A stretch of DNA of 64,000 nt from JABGPL01 sp964387885. GTDB lineage: Bacteria; Electryoneota; AABM5-125-24; Hatepunaeales; Hatepunaeaceae. Shown piece by piece: positions 9,636 through 19,854 of this stretch; position 1 is the stretch's first letter, and each line of letters starts with the position of its first letter. The stretch spans positions 1 to 64,000 of the forward strand of contig CAYLYZ010000013.1 of NCBI GenBank assembly GCA_964387885.1, written 5' to 3'. The notes under the pieces were generated by a model. The model was given only the letters and a program-made list of their open reading frames with translations, had not been told where the DNA came from and made no database searches. The position numbers and the translations under genes were made by a program.

Positions 9636-11645
9636 ATGAGAATAGTAACTTTTTCAATCACAATCTGCCTGATCGCATCAACGGGTGTAATCCATGCCCA
9701 ACCAGACTCACTCTGGACTCGCAATTATGGGGGTAATCGACAGGATGATTGTTGTGGTGTTGTTCAGACTGCAGATGGAGGATTTGCAATGGCAGGATGG
9801 TCAGCTTCATTCGGTTGGAATTTCTGGCTGATCAAGGTTGATGATAATGGAGACTCACTGTGGTCAAATACATATGGAGGTGAGGAGGTTGAAGGTTGTC
9901 ATGCTCTCATCAAGACTGCTGCCGGTGGTTTCGCTCTGGCTGGATACACAACATCGTTCGGTGCTGGTGGTGAGGATTTCTGGATGGTAGTAACTGATGA
10001 AGAGGGTGAGGAAATTTGGTCACGGACGTACGGAGGTGAAGAGGATGACCTTTGTTTATCAATAATCCAAAATGATGATGGTGGTTTCATGTTGGCAGGA
10101 TTAACCAATTCATTTGGTGATGGTCGAAATGGATGGCTTGTTAAGGTGGACGGAGAAGGTGAAGTAATCTGGTCGCGGGTTTACGATGATGGAAATGATT
10201 GTTGGATTAGTTCTATTATTTCAACATCTGATGGTGGATTTGCCCTGGGAGGTCAGGTTGATGGAGATTTTCTGCTGGTTGTCATAGACGCCAATAATGA
10301 AAGCTGGTCACAGACCTATGATATGCAATGGGATGTATGGTGCAATTCTGTAATTCAGACTCAAAATGAAGGATTCGCTCTATTGGGATATAATATGGGA
10401 GACTTTGTGTTTGCTGCGACCGACAATGAAGGTGATTTACTCTGGTCGCAGTCATACGACAGAGGTGATTGGGACATTGGAGGATCTGTAATACAGACTC
10501 CCGATGGTGGATTTTCTCTGGCTGGAACTTGCGATTGGGCGTGGGGTCCCATACCCGCCGCATTCTGGCTTATAAAAACGAACAGCGAAGGTGAAATCCA
10601 ATGGACGGAAACCTATGATGTTGGAGGCATTCGTACATCATTTGGATCACATTTACTCTTAGAACAGGGGAGTTACATACTGGCGGGAAGTTTCGAATTA
10701 GACTTCTCTTTGGTTAAGACTGATCCTGAACCATTTTGGATTGCTTTGCCTGATACGACGCTGCTTGAGGATGTTCAACTTACATTAGACAGTGATTATA
10801 TTCACGAGCATATATCCACCATGTCTCTGCCTGACTCTGCCCTGGAAATATCTGTAGTTGATGGCATACATCTCTCCTGCGAGTTGAATGAAGAGGGTTT
10901 AATCATTACACCTGATCTTAATTGGAATGGGATTGATTACGTACGACTGGCGGTTTCTGATCCCAACGAAAACATCGATACTACCAACCTGTATCTTACG
11001 GTACATCAACTGAATGATCTGCCGGACAACTTCAGGCTTCTCTACCCCGGCAATGGATATAGAGCCGATTCTGACACATTGTTTTTCGTCTGGGAGCAAG
11101 CTGTCCAGAACGAGTTGGAACCTGACGAAGTCGAATATAACCTGTTCTTCAACGCTGATAGTAATGAATATAGCATCACCAACTATCCCGTAACGACCTA
11201 CACTGATCTCGATATTAGGATGCTCCTCGACTCACTTCGAATTGAATCAGGAGAGGATGACATATCGGTGGAATGGTGGGTGACGGCTGTTGATGACAGT
11301 GGTTCTGTTGAATGCGAAGAGCGGTTCACATTTAACATTCCATCGATGAATATTAAACATGGTCAGCAGGTCATTGTTCCGGGTGAATATGTCCTTCTTC
11401 CAATCTATCCCAATCCATTTAATTCAGTTGCTCACATTCGATTTGGAATCCCAAAGGCTTCGAGTGTAACGATTTCAGCGTGCGACATTTTTGGGCGACA
11501 AATAACTTTGGTGACTGAACAAACCTGGTTGACCGGATTCCACTCGATTGCCTGGGATGCATCGAGGTATCCGGCAGGGCTTTATTTCATTCGCCTTGAA
11601 ACAGCAGGGCAGGTGTTCACCCAAAAAGTAATCTTAGCAAAGTAG
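9636..11645 (+). CDS. Secreted DSLW-repeat beta-propeller protein with cadherin-like region and T9SS sorting domain
   Basis: A signal peptide (1-22, ending VIHAQ) precedes seven repeats of about 48 residues (23-365). Each reads roughly DSLWSxTYGG, a variable loop, QTxDGGFALAG, then FWLIKTDxxG. Seven units fit one seven-bladed propeller. A cadherin-like sandwich (about 366-450, LNWNGIDYVRLAVSDPNENIDT) and an FN3-like domain (about 455-565, ending VEWWVTAVDDSG) follow. The sorting domain (588-669) is divergent from its neighbours: it ends TQKVILAK and its DNA is not of the homogenised type. The downstream gene, 9 nt away, has the same architecture, so the two are a tandem duplication. No enzymatic motif is seen. 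Confidence 0.88.
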   Translation: MRIVTFSITICLIASTGVIHAQPDSLWTRNYGGNRQDDCCGVVQTADGGFAMAGWSASFGWNFWLIKVDDNGDSLWSNTYGGEEVEGCHALIKTAAGGFALAGYTTSFGAGGEDFWMVVTDEEGEEIWSRTYGGEEDDLCLSIIQNDDGGFMLAGLTNSFGDGRNGWLVKVDGEGEVIWSRVYDDGNDCWISSIISTSDGGFALGGQVDGDFLLVVIDANNESWSQTYDMQWDVWCNSVIQTQNEGFALLGYNMGDFVFAATDNEGDLLWSQSYDRGDWDIGGSVIQTPDGGFSLAGTCDWAWGPIPAAFWLIKTNSEGEIQWTETYDVGGIRTSFGSHLLLEQGSYILAGSFELDFSLVKTDPEPFWIALPDTTLLEDVQLTLDSDYIHEHISTMSLPDSALEISVVDGIHLSCELNEEGLIITPDLNWNGIDYVRLAVSDPNENIDTTNLYLTVHQLNDLPDNFRLLYPGNGYRADSDTLFFVWEQAVQNELEPDEVEYNLFFNADSNEYSITNYPVTTYTDLDIRMLLDSLRIESGEDDISVEWWVTAVDDSGSVECEERFTFNIPSMNIKHGQQVIVPGEYVLLPIYPNPFNSVAHIRFGIPKASSVTISACDIFGRQITLVTEQTWLTGFHSIAWDASRYPAGLYFIRLETAGQVFTQKVILAK

Positions 11646-11654
11646 GAGGAAATC

Positions 11655-13691
11655 ATGATACCTATTTTGAATTGTCTTTTAATAACCATGTTAATCGCAT
11701 GTGTCGGAGTTGTTGATGCCCAACCAGATGTACTCTGGATGCAGACGTATGGAGGAGAAGAGGGTGAAACTTTCTTTTCGGGTATTCAGGTGGATAATGA
11801 AGGCTATGGGCTGGCAGGCTGTACGGAATCTTTCGGTGCAGGTTCTACCGACTTCTGGTTTATCAGAACCGATGTGGATGGAGATTCTCTCTGGTCTTGC
11901 ACTTATGGGGGAGAGAATCCAGATGTTTGCCGTTCACTTGTCCGTACCGATGATGGTGGATTTGCACTTGCCGGGAATACCCGCTCCTTTGGTGCGGGTT
12001 CCAGGGACTTCTGGCTTGTCAGAACAGACAGCGACGGTGACTCCCTGTGGTCCCGGACATACGGGGGAGAAAGACTTGACCAGTGTAATGTACTGCTCCA
12101 AACCGCTGATGACGGTTTTGCCTTAGGTGGTTGCACAGAGTCGTTCGGAGTCGGTCGTGGCTTCTGGCTTGTCAGAACCAACGCCGACGGTGACTCCCTC
12201 TGGTCACGAACATATGGGAGAGGGAGCTGCCATGCGCTTATTCAAACCGCTGACGGTGGTTTTGCTCTTGCTGGAACAATGAGCAATGGCTTTGCAATTT
12301 TGTTGGTCAAAACTGACGAGGATGGCGATTCCCTTTGGTCGCAAACCTTCGAGAGAGGAAATAATAATAATGGCTGTTCCGTACTTATCCAGACAACTGA
12401 TGGTGGTTTCGCTCTCGCTGGTAGAACCGGTAGTGACTTCTGGCTTGCCAGAACCACCGCAGACGGCGACTTCCTCTGGTCCGGGACATACGGTGGAGGG
12501 AGGCATGAGGGTTGTGAAGCGCTTATCCAAACTGCTGATGAAGGATTTGTAATGGGCGGGTATAAACGGTTTTTAGGTGGGGATTCTATTGACATCCGGC
12601 TTGTGCGAACTGACGCTGAAGGCAATTTAATCTGGTCGCAGACCTATGGTGATGAGAACGATGATAGATGCAATTTTTTAATCCAGAAAGATGATGGTGG
12701 TTTTGTTCTGGCAGGGAAAACAGATTCATTCGGTAATGGAGGTGAGTTCTTATTGATTGAAACCGGGAGGGAGCGAACATGCTGGAAACCGCTATCAGAT
12801 ATTGTTATTGCAGAAGATGACTCCGTGTTTTTCGAAATGGATTCTCTTTTAAATCAGATTTATAATCCATACGTACCGGATTCATCACTATTCATCGAAG
12901 TTCAAAATGGCGAAAACCTTTTCAGCGAATTGACCGAAGAAGGATTAAGGATTAGACCGAGGATTAACTGGAACGGGATTGATTCCCTAAGATTAATCGT
13001 AACCGATCCAGATGATATAATCGACACTACATATCTACGCCTGACAGCTCTGCCCGTCAACGATCTTCCAAACAATTTCCGTCTTCTACTCCCTGAAAAC
13101 GACATTGATGTGGATACGTCACATATCTTTTTCGCCTGGCAACAAGCAACTCAAAACGAGTGGGAATTTGACGAAGTTCACTATAATCTTCATTTCTGGT
13201 CAGAAGAGGGAGAATGGGAGGTCGAAAACCTGTCGGTGACGACTTATGGTATCATTGATATTGAGGCACTGACGGATTCTATGAGGATTGATCTGGATCA
13301 AGGAGGTTTATTGGTCGAATGGTGGGTGAGTGCGGTAGACGATAGTGGGTATGTTGAAAGTGACGACATTTTCACCTTTTTCATTCCGCCACTTAACGCT
13401 CAACCAAACATGGGAAGCACTATCCCCAGGGAGTTTCACCTGTTTCCAGCCTACCCTAATCCATTTAACTCCACAACCACCATCACCTACGGTCTACCCG
13501 TCGCATCAAATGTATCGCTGAAACTCTTTGACCTGTCATGTCGGTTGATTCAGACATTGGTTGAGGGAGAAAGACAGGCTGGTGTACAAACCACAATCCT
13601 GAATGCTGCTGATCTGCTATCAGGATTGTATTTCGTTCGTTTAAGTGTTTCCGGGCATGTGTTTACGAGGAAAGTAATGTTGGTCAGATAA
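11655..13691 (+). CDS. Secreted DSLW-repeat beta-propeller protein with T9SS sorting domain (tandem paralog)
   Basis: Same domain order as the gene just upstream: signal peptide (1-22, ending VDAQ), seven DSLW/YGG propeller repeats (23-370), cadherin-like domain (INWNGIDSLRLIVTDPDD), FN3-like domain (LVEWWVSAVDDSG) and sorting domain (about 600-678). The repeats here are more regular, with SFGAGSxDFWLVRTDSDG recurring almost unchanged in blades 1-3, which suggests recent blade duplication. Unlike its neighbour, this gene carries the homogenised CTD ending GHVFTRKVMLVR, so the CTD has a different recent history from the rest of the protein. AGGAG precedes the ATG closely, and the downstream gap is 13 nt. 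Confidence 0.88.
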   Translation: MIPILNCLLITMLIACVGVVDAQPDVLWMQTYGGEEGETFFSGIQVDNEGYGLAGCTESFGAGSTDFWFIRTDVDGDSLWSCTYGGENPDVCRSLVRTDDGGFALAGNTRSFGAGSRDFWLVRTDSDGDSLWSRTYGGERLDQCNVLLQTADDGFALGGCTESFGVGRGFWLVRTNADGDSLWSRTYGRGSCHALIQTADGGFALAGTMSNGFAILLVKTDEDGDSLWSQTFERGNNNNGCSVLIQTTDGGFALAGRTGSDFWLARTTADGDFLWSGTYGGGRHEGCEALIQTADEGFVMGGYKRFLGGDSIDIRLVRTDAEGNLIWSQTYGDENDDRCNFLIQKDDGGFVLAGKTDSFGNGGEFLLIETGRERTCWKPLSDIVIAEDDSVFFEMDSLLNQIYNPYVPDSSLFIEVQNGENLFSELTEEGLRIRPRINWNGIDSLRLIVTDPDDIIDTTYLRLTALPVNDLPNNFRLLLPENDIDVDTSHIFFAWQQATQNEWEFDEVHYNLHFWSEEGEWEVENLSVTTYGIIDIEALTDSMRIDLDQGGLLVEWWVSAVDDSGYVESDDIFTFFIPPLNAQPNMGSTIPREFHLFPAYPNPFNSTTTITYGLPVASNVSLKLFDLSCRLIQTLVEGERQAGVQTTILNAADLLSGLYFVRLSVSGHVFTRKVMLVR

Positions 13692-13704
13692 AAAAGGAAA
13701 AACA

Positions 13705-16149
13705 ATGAGAACCTTAACTCTTTTATTCATCAGCATCTGCATCGTCATGATAGTGGGTGGTAACCTTTTAGCCCAGATTAATTTCACCGGGCATTTCATT
13801 AAGGAATCGAATCCGTTCGAAGGTGCCTGCAGTGTCCATGCCTCAGATCTTGATGGTGATGGCGATATGGACGTTCTCGGAGCTGCCTTTGATGCTAATA
13901 GTATATCCTGGTGGGAGAACGATGGTGAGGGTAGATTCACGGGGCATACGATCACGCGTGATTTTGAAGACGCAAGATGTGTTTATGCTGCAGATATTGA
14001 CGGCGATGAGGATATGGATGTGCTTGGAGCCGGCTGGGACTCAGGTGTTGCCTGGTGGGAGAACAATGGCGAGCAGGAGTTCGAAGAACATGTCATCACC
14101 GATGACTTTGAAGGCGCTTTTTCAGTATATGCCGAGGACATTGATGGTGACGGCGATATTGATGCACTGGGAGCTGCAATAGGCTCGAATGAGATTACCT
14201 GGTGGGAGAATGATGGTGAAAGGGGATTCAGCGAGCATACTATAGCTGACGATTTTAATGGCGCTGAATCCGTCTTTGCCGCCGATGTTGACAGCGATGG
14301 CGATATGGATGTGCTCGGAGCTGGTGGTGATGTAATCACCTGGTGGGAGAACGACGGCGAACAGGAGTTCACACAACACAATATTGCGGATGCTGAAATG
14401 GCGAATTCTGTCTACGCTGAAGACGTTGACGGGGATGACGACATGGACATCCTCGGAGCAGCTTGGAATGGTGGGTTTGCATGGTGGGAGAACAATGGCG
14501 AACAGGAGTTCGAAGAGCATCGGGTGGGGTGGTTAAGAAACGCAACGTCAGTTCATGCAATTGACCTTGATGGCGACGATGACATTGATATTCTCGGAAG
14601 TGCATCTACGTTTGATGAAATTGGGATGGGCGTACACCACGAATTTGCCTGGTTTGAGAACGATGGAGACCAAGAGTTCGATCAGCATATAATTGCACAT
14701 CCTATGGGCGCAAGCTTTGTTTATGCTGCGGATATTGATGACGACGGGAATATGGACGTGCTGGGAGCCGCTTCCATAGACAATAACATCATGTGGTGGG
14801 AGAATCGGGACGAGGGGGATTTCCGGGATCATATCATTGCGGGCGATAATACTGGTGCATGTTCCATTGATACCGCAGATTTTGATGGTGATGGAGATAT
14901 AGACCTGGTCGGGGCAAATCAAATCCACGATAACATTACCTGGTGGGAGAACCAGGGCGAGGGTGAATTCCGCGATCATATCATTACTGGTGAATTCGAT
15001 GGCGCCCACTTTGTCCATACCACCGACCTGGACAACGATGGTGATATGGATGTTCTGGGTTCCGCTGCAATTGATCGAGTGGGACCTGCTTGGGGGTACA
15101 TCTTCTGGTGGGAGAATGAAGGCGCGGGGGAGTTCAATGAGCATACGATAACCGATGATTTTGTTTTTGCCCACTCTATTTATGCCGCCGATGTTGACAG
15201 CGATGGTGATATAGACGTGCTCGGAAGTAGAAGTAGCGCTGATTCTGCTATTGTCTGGTGGATTAACAATGGCGATCAGGAGTTTGAGGAGCAAATTATG
15301 GTGGAAGATTCTTACGAGGCAAACTCTGTTCTGGCTGAAGATATTGACGACGATGGAGATATGGATGTGCTCGGGGCCAGTTACAGTGACGATAGAATCA
15401 CCTGGTGGGAGAACGACGGTGAGGAGGAGTTTACTGAACACACCATAGCTGATTATTTTGCTGGCGTTCGTTCAATATATGCGGTAGACATTGACGACGA
15501 CGGAGATATAGATATTCTTGGAGCTTCTTCCGATTCAAGTATGATTGCATGGTGGGAAAACGATGGTGAACAAGAGTTCACACGCCATATAATAACAGAT
15601 GACTTTAACAGCGTTCAGTCTGTTTATACGGCAGATATTGATAACGATGGAGATTTTGACGTGCTCGGAGCTGGTGGAGAGAGTGGCGCCTGGTGGGAAA
15701 ACGACGGTGAGCAGAACTTTGAAGAACATATCATAGCAGATGATTTTGGCGCGGTATATATTTATCCTGCTGATATTGACGACGATGGTGACGTGGATGT
15801 ATTTAGTGCAGGTTATGACCTTATTGCGTGGTGGGAAAGCGATTTGGATCCTGAGTCTGTAAATGATCAGAGAAATCTTTTTCCCAGTGAGTTTTCACTG
15901 GAACCGATCTACCCTAATCCCTTCAACTCCACAACCACCATCACTTACGGCTTGCCGGTCTCATCAAACATCTCACTGCATCTCTTCGACCTTCACGGAC
16001 GGCTGGCACTGACACTGTTTGAAGGCAGGCGGGATGCTGGTGTATATCGGATGTTGCTGAACGCGTCGGATATGCCGTCAGGATTGTATTTTGTAAGATT
16101 TGAAGCGTTGAGTCAATTATCTACTCAGAAAGTAATGTTAATCCGATAA
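13705..16149 (+). CDS. Secreted FG-GAP/VCBS repeat protein (14 repeats) with T9SS sorting domain
   Basis: After a signal peptide (1-24, ending NLLAQ) come fourteen repeats of about 49 residues (25-715). The unit is roughly SVYAADIDGDGDMDVLGA, a variable loop, ITWWENDGEQEF, then EHTIADDF. The DxDxDGDxD loops are classic calcium-binding sites of FG-GAP/VCBS repeats, which fold into integrin-alpha-like propellers. Fourteen units would be two seven-bladed propellers. The sorting domain follows (736-814, ending STQKVMLIR). No catalytic domain is present, so a calcium-dependent adhesin or structural surface protein is the inferred role. It is closely related to the N-terminal half of the gene at 25123. 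Confidence 0.9.
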   Translation: MRTLTLLFISICIVMIVGGNLLAQINFTGHFIKESNPFEGACSVHASDLDGDGDMDVLGAAFDANSISWWENDGEGRFTGHTITRDFEDARCVYAADIDGDEDMDVLGAGWDSGVAWWENNGEQEFEEHVITDDFEGAFSVYAEDIDGDGDIDALGAAIGSNEITWWENDGERGFSEHTIADDFNGAESVFAADVDSDGDMDVLGAGGDVITWWENDGEQEFTQHNIADAEMANSVYAEDVDGDDDMDILGAAWNGGFAWWENNGEQEFEEHRVGWLRNATSVHAIDLDGDDDIDILGSASTFDEIGMGVHHEFAWFENDGDQEFDQHIIAHPMGASFVYAADIDDDGNMDVLGAASIDNNIMWWENRDEGDFRDHIIAGDNTGACSIDTADFDGDGDIDLVGANQIHDNITWWENQGEGEFRDHIITGEFDGAHFVHTTDLDNDGDMDVLGSAAIDRVGPAWGYIFWWENEGAGEFNEHTITDDFVFAHSIYAADVDSDGDIDVLGSRSSADSAIVWWINNGDQEFEEQIMVEDSYEANSVLAEDIDDDGDMDVLGASYSDDRITWWENDGEEEFTEHTIADYFAGVRSIYAVDIDDDGDIDILGASSDSSMIAWWENDGEQEFTRHIITDDFNSVQSVYTADIDNDGDFDVLGAGGESGAWWENDGEQNFEEHIIADDFGAVYIYPADIDDDGDVDVFSAGYDLIAWWESDLDPESVNDQRNLFPSEFSLEPIYPNPFNSTTTITYGLPVSSNISLHLFDLHGRLALTLFEGRRDAGVYRMLLNASDMPSGLYFVRFEALSQLSTQKVMLIR

Positions 16150-16163
16150 AAGAGGGAAGAAAA

Positions 16164-19100
16164 ATGAAAGGATCATTCCTTATCTTACTGTCCGTATTTG
16201 TTTTAATCTCCACAAATGCGACGATATTCGCCAGTGAATTCACAGAACCATGCGAGAATCGAATGCTGCCTGCAGAGGTTCAGATGAGTCCGGATGAGTT
16301 GGATTTGTTTATTGAGGAAACTATGGAAAACTCCAGCATTTTTGGCTCGGCAGCATGTATAGTCAGAAATAGTCGGATCTGTCAGACTGGCTATTATGGC
16401 CTTGCGAATATTGCTGAGGACATTCCGGTAACGGAAAATACTGTTTTTCTAATGGTATCGGTGTCCAAAACTGTTACTGCGACAGCTCTCATGCAGCTAT
16501 GGGAAGATGGCGAGTTCCGCCTTGACGATCCTATTAACGATCGTCTGGAAAATTTTCAAGTCATTCATCCGGATTTTCCAAATACACAAATTACATACCG
16601 AATGCTACTTACTCATACAGCTTCAATCGCTGATGTTTGGGACGGAGAGCGGAGCTTCGTCACGTGGGAACAGGATTATCAAATGCCTCTGGGTGATTTC
16701 CTGGAGGCCTATCTGGTCGAAGGCGGTCAGTTCTTTGTTGCCAATGATAATTTTTTGCGAAACGTCGAACCTGGAGGACCCTGGCACTACAGTAGTATTG
16801 GTTCCGCTCTTATCGGATATCTTGTTGAATGTATTTCGGGAGTTCCTTTTGAGGATTACTGCCAGGAAAATATATTTGATCCTCTGGGTATGGAAAGCGC
16901 ATCCTGGTTTCTTGAGGAATTCCTTGAGAACAGACCGGAGGACATGGCAATACCTTACAATGCCAACGGTCAAGCGTATCATCAATGTCATTGGGGACCA
17001 TGGCCAGCCGCGATGTTGAGATGCACTGTACCGGATTTTACTCAATTTCTCCTGACCATTAATCAGTATGGTAGCAATGGAGATGTCACTATTCTTGACA
17101 GCGCAACTGTTGATATGATGATGACAGTAGAGGTTGAACGTGTCAATGCAGGTGTTTATGGCATCCATGATGTGGGTTTGCATTGGGCGAGAATGGTTAT
17201 TGATGAAATTCCTTATTGGAATCATGTAGGCAGCTGGTGGGGAGCCGGAAATCTGATAACTTTCCATCTACCTACAGATACCGGGACATTGTATTTCACA
17301 AACAGGAAAGCTTCTGAGATTTTTAATTCAATTACAAATGTTACAGATGGATTACATGACCATGCACGAGAATGGATGAACTTCGGCGTTATGGAAGGTC
17401 AAGTTGTGGATGTTGAAACCGATGAAGCGATTGAAGGCGCAGTTGTTTCAACGACATACGGTCGAACTGCCGAGACAGACGAGGAGGGTTGCTACTTCCT
17501 GCCATTCGGAGATGAAATGCTGACCGCCTCTATCCCCGGATACAACGACTTGTTCATCGAAAATCTTGAAATCGCCGTTGATGAAACGCTCGAGGTGAAT
17601 TTCGAGTTGACTCATCCGGAAATGATCCTGACCATCGATGAATTCAATGCCGAGCTCAACCAGAATGAGTCAACTGAAGAATCCTTCGAAATCCGTAACG
17701 ACGGTAACGGTCTGATGGATTGGTGGGTAGAGAGATGTCTGCAGGGGGAAGCCGGAGTTGATCCATTTGAATTGCGTCGATCGATGATGGTCGGTCAGGC
17801 TGCTGAGGATAACTCCATCCAGGGTGTCGTTTTTATTGATGGCCTCTTTTACGTTTCCGGCAGACATGATGATAATCCGCAGATATATGTCTTTAATTCC
17901 GATTGTGAATTAGTTCGGTCTTTCGATCAACCGGGAGACGATATCCGAGGCTTCAAAGATCTGGCATGGGATGGAAATCTGATGTGGGGTGCAGCCAACA
18001 ATATTGTTTATGGATTTGATCTGGAGGGTGAAGTACATTTCAGTTTCAACTCACCGATTCGATCAGGAACATCTTTCGCTTGGGATCCAGACCGTGAATT
18101 GTTGTGGATGTGTTCAACCACTTCAGATATCATAGCAATAGATACTGAAGGCAATGTACATACCGAATTAGATGATCATGGATTGCGAATCTACGGACTC
18201 GCATACTGGTCCGAAGATCCGGACGGATACCCGGTTTATTCGTTCGCGAAAGAATCGGAAACAAACCGACCATTTCTGCATAAGTTCAATCCGGACGAAG
18301 ATGAATTCATGCTTGTGAGTTATCTCGACACAGAAATTGGTGGTTCTCCATCGGGGATCTTCGTCGCAGAGAATTACGATGTATATAGTTCTGCGTTGAT
18401 TGCGATAGCAAATGACGGTGGTGACGACAGGATTGATGTCTGGCAGCTCCAGCCTAATGTTAGCTGGATGATTATCGATCCGGAAGAAGGTGAGCTCGAT
18501 CCTGAAAGCGAGACTGAAATTTCCCTGACTCTTGATGCAACAGATTTAGCCTCTGTTTTATGGGAGGGTGAGTTGGTTTTCGATCATGCCGTAGCAATCG
18601 AGGAAACTCGTATTCCAATAACACTGAATGTGCAGGGAGACGGCGACCAGCCACGCGACCTGATCGTCCCTCTCGATGTGAATTGGAACATGATTTCGAT
18701 TAATGTTACTCCTCCAGAAGAGATGTGGGAACGTGAAGAAGGTCCGAATGTTATCCTGATGACCGAGCAACTCCGCGTTGACGAGGATAATCACCATCTG
18801 ATACTAATGAAGAATGAGGATGGTATGTTCTACTTGCCAGCGTTCGGTTTCAACAACATTCCTTACTGGGATTTGACAGAGGGATATCTCGTGAAGGTCG
18901 ATGAGGATATCGAAGCTGTCTGGTCAGGCGAACCAATCCCGGCAGATGCGGATATCCCGCTCGAACAGGATTGGAACCTGATTGCTTACTACCCGACATA
19001 TCAGCTCGATGCCAGTTCTCCGGACAATTATGTCCTGTCTCCGATTATTGATAATGTTCTGATTGCAAAAGACGGGGATGGTAACTTCATGTTACCTGCT

Positions 19101-19841
19101 TTCAACTTCTCCAACATGCCTCCCTGGCGGGAGACGCAGGGGTATCAAGTCAGGGTTGATGAAGAAGTGGTTTTGAATTATCCGGAGGAGCGGGAAGAAC
19201 TTGCGTTTACCCCCCCCTACCCCCTCCTGGAAACCAGGGTGGGAGGACAAGGAATTGTACTGACCGGTGAAAACATGAGCTTACTCATCACCTGCAAACA
19301 AACGAAATCCGGTGAACAAATAGGCGCATTCAACACTAATGGAAAATTAGTCGGAATTGGGACAGTTGAATCTGACGGCAGGTGCGGATTGGCAGTTTGG
19401 GGAGATGATCCTGCTACAGATGAAGTCGATGGATTGCTCGATGGGGAGGTTTTTGACCTGCGTTTGCTGGATACCGGGCAGAACCTATTGATAGAATCCC
19501 AACATAGTGGTTCAGGTTTAGTCTACAAGGCTGATGAATTCACAGTAATGGATGTCATTGTTGAGTCAACTATCCCAACTGAATTCTATCTATCACAGGC
19601 ATATCCCAATCCATTCAACTCAACGACAAGAATAACCTATGGTCTGCCAGTCACATCGAATGTATCCTTGAAACTCTATGACCTGTCAGGCCGGTTGATA
19701 CAAACCTTAGTTGAGGGAGAAAAACAAGCTGGTATACAAACCACAATCCTGAATGCTGCTGAATTGCCGTCGGGATTGTATTTCGTTCGCTTAAGTGCAT
19801 CCGGGCATGTGTTTACGAGGAAAGTGATGTTAGTCAGATAA
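16164..19841 (+). CDS. Secreted beta-lactamase-fold serine hydrolase with propeller, W-N module and T9SS sorting domain
   Basis: Signal peptide 1-24. Residues 45-400 match the serine beta-lactamase/D-Ala-D-Ala carboxypeptidase (S12, class C) fold: S99-V-S-K102 is the nucleophile/lysine motif, Y209-S-S the second motif and HVG (354-356) the KTG-equivalent. Many such proteins are esterases or peptidases rather than antibiotic-degrading enzymes. Next are a carboxypeptidase-regulatory-like domain (410-485), a short Ig-like anchor, a propeller (about 540-765), a second Ig-like stretch, and the W-N module (841-1006). The linker (about 1008-1035) holds a palindromic insert and is followed by the ENMS module (1036-1140) and sorting domain (1147-1225). 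From about residue 405 on it is strikingly similar to the protein at 38459, whose head is a propeller instead. Confidence 0.88.
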   Translation: MKGSFLILLSVFVLISTNATIFASEFTEPCENRMLPAEVQMSPDELDLFIEETMENSSIFGSAACIVRNSRICQTGYYGLANIAEDIPVTENTVFLMVSVSKTVTATALMQLWEDGEFRLDDPINDRLENFQVIHPDFPNTQITYRMLLTHTASIADVWDGERSFVTWEQDYQMPLGDFLEAYLVEGGQFFVANDNFLRNVEPGGPWHYSSIGSALIGYLVECISGVPFEDYCQENIFDPLGMESASWFLEEFLENRPEDMAIPYNANGQAYHQCHWGPWPAAMLRCTVPDFTQFLLTINQYGSNGDVTILDSATVDMMMTVEVERVNAGVYGIHDVGLHWARMVIDEIPYWNHVGSWWGAGNLITFHLPTDTGTLYFTNRKASEIFNSITNVTDGLHDHAREWMNFGVMEGQVVDVETDEAIEGAVVSTTYGRTAETDEEGCYFLPFGDEMLTASIPGYNDLFIENLEIAVDETLEVNFELTHPEMILTIDEFNAELNQNESTEESFEIRNDGNGLMDWWVERCLQGEAGVDPFELRRSMMVGQAAEDNSIQGVVFIDGLFYVSGRHDDNPQIYVFNSDCELVRSFDQPGDDIRGFKDLAWDGNLMWGAANNIVYGFDLEGEVHFSFNSPIRSGTSFAWDPDRELLWMCSTTSDIIAIDTEGNVHTELDDHGLRIYGLAYWSEDPDGYPVYSFAKESETNRPFLHKFNPDEDEFMLVSYLDTEIGGSPSGIFVAENYDVYSSALIAIANDGGDDRIDVWQLQPNVSWMIIDPEEGELDPESETEISLTLDATDLASVLWEGELVFDHAVAIEETRIPITLNVQGDGDQPRDLIVPLDVNWNMISINVTPPEEMWEREEGPNVILMTEQLRVDEDNHHLILMKNEDGMFYLPAFGFNNIPYWDLTEGYLVKVDEDIEAVWSGEPIPADADIPLEQDWNLIAYYPTYQLDASSPDNYVLSPIIDNVLIAKDGDGNFMLPAFNFSNMPPWRETQGYQVRVDEEVVLNYPEEREELAFTPPYPLLETRVGGQGIVLTGENMSLLITCKQTKSGEQIGAFNTNGKLVGIGTVESDGRCGLAVWGDDPATDEVDGLLDGEVFDLRLLDTGQNLLIESQHSGSGLVYKADEFTVMDVIVESTIPTEFYLSQAYPNPFNSTTRITYGLPVTSNVSLKLYDLSGRLIQTLVEGEKQAGIQTTILNAAELPSGLYFVRLSASGHVFTRKVMLVR
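19201..19252 (+). repeat. Palindromic element type A (poly-C), read in frame in the linker
   Basis: C8-TA-C5-T-CC-TGG, AAA, CCA-GGGT-GGG: a slightly degraded form of the poly-C hairpin. It encodes PPYPLLETRVGG between NYPEE and ENMS of the serine hydrolase gene. Confidence 0.75.
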
Positions 19842-19854
19842 AGGAGAAAGAAAA

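Noticed and set aside
16164..17360. Calling the serine hydrolase an antibiotic-resistance beta-lactamase
   Set aside because: The SxxK fold is shared with many esterases and peptidases; the multidomain secreted architecture and weak second motif (YSS) do not support a resistance role.
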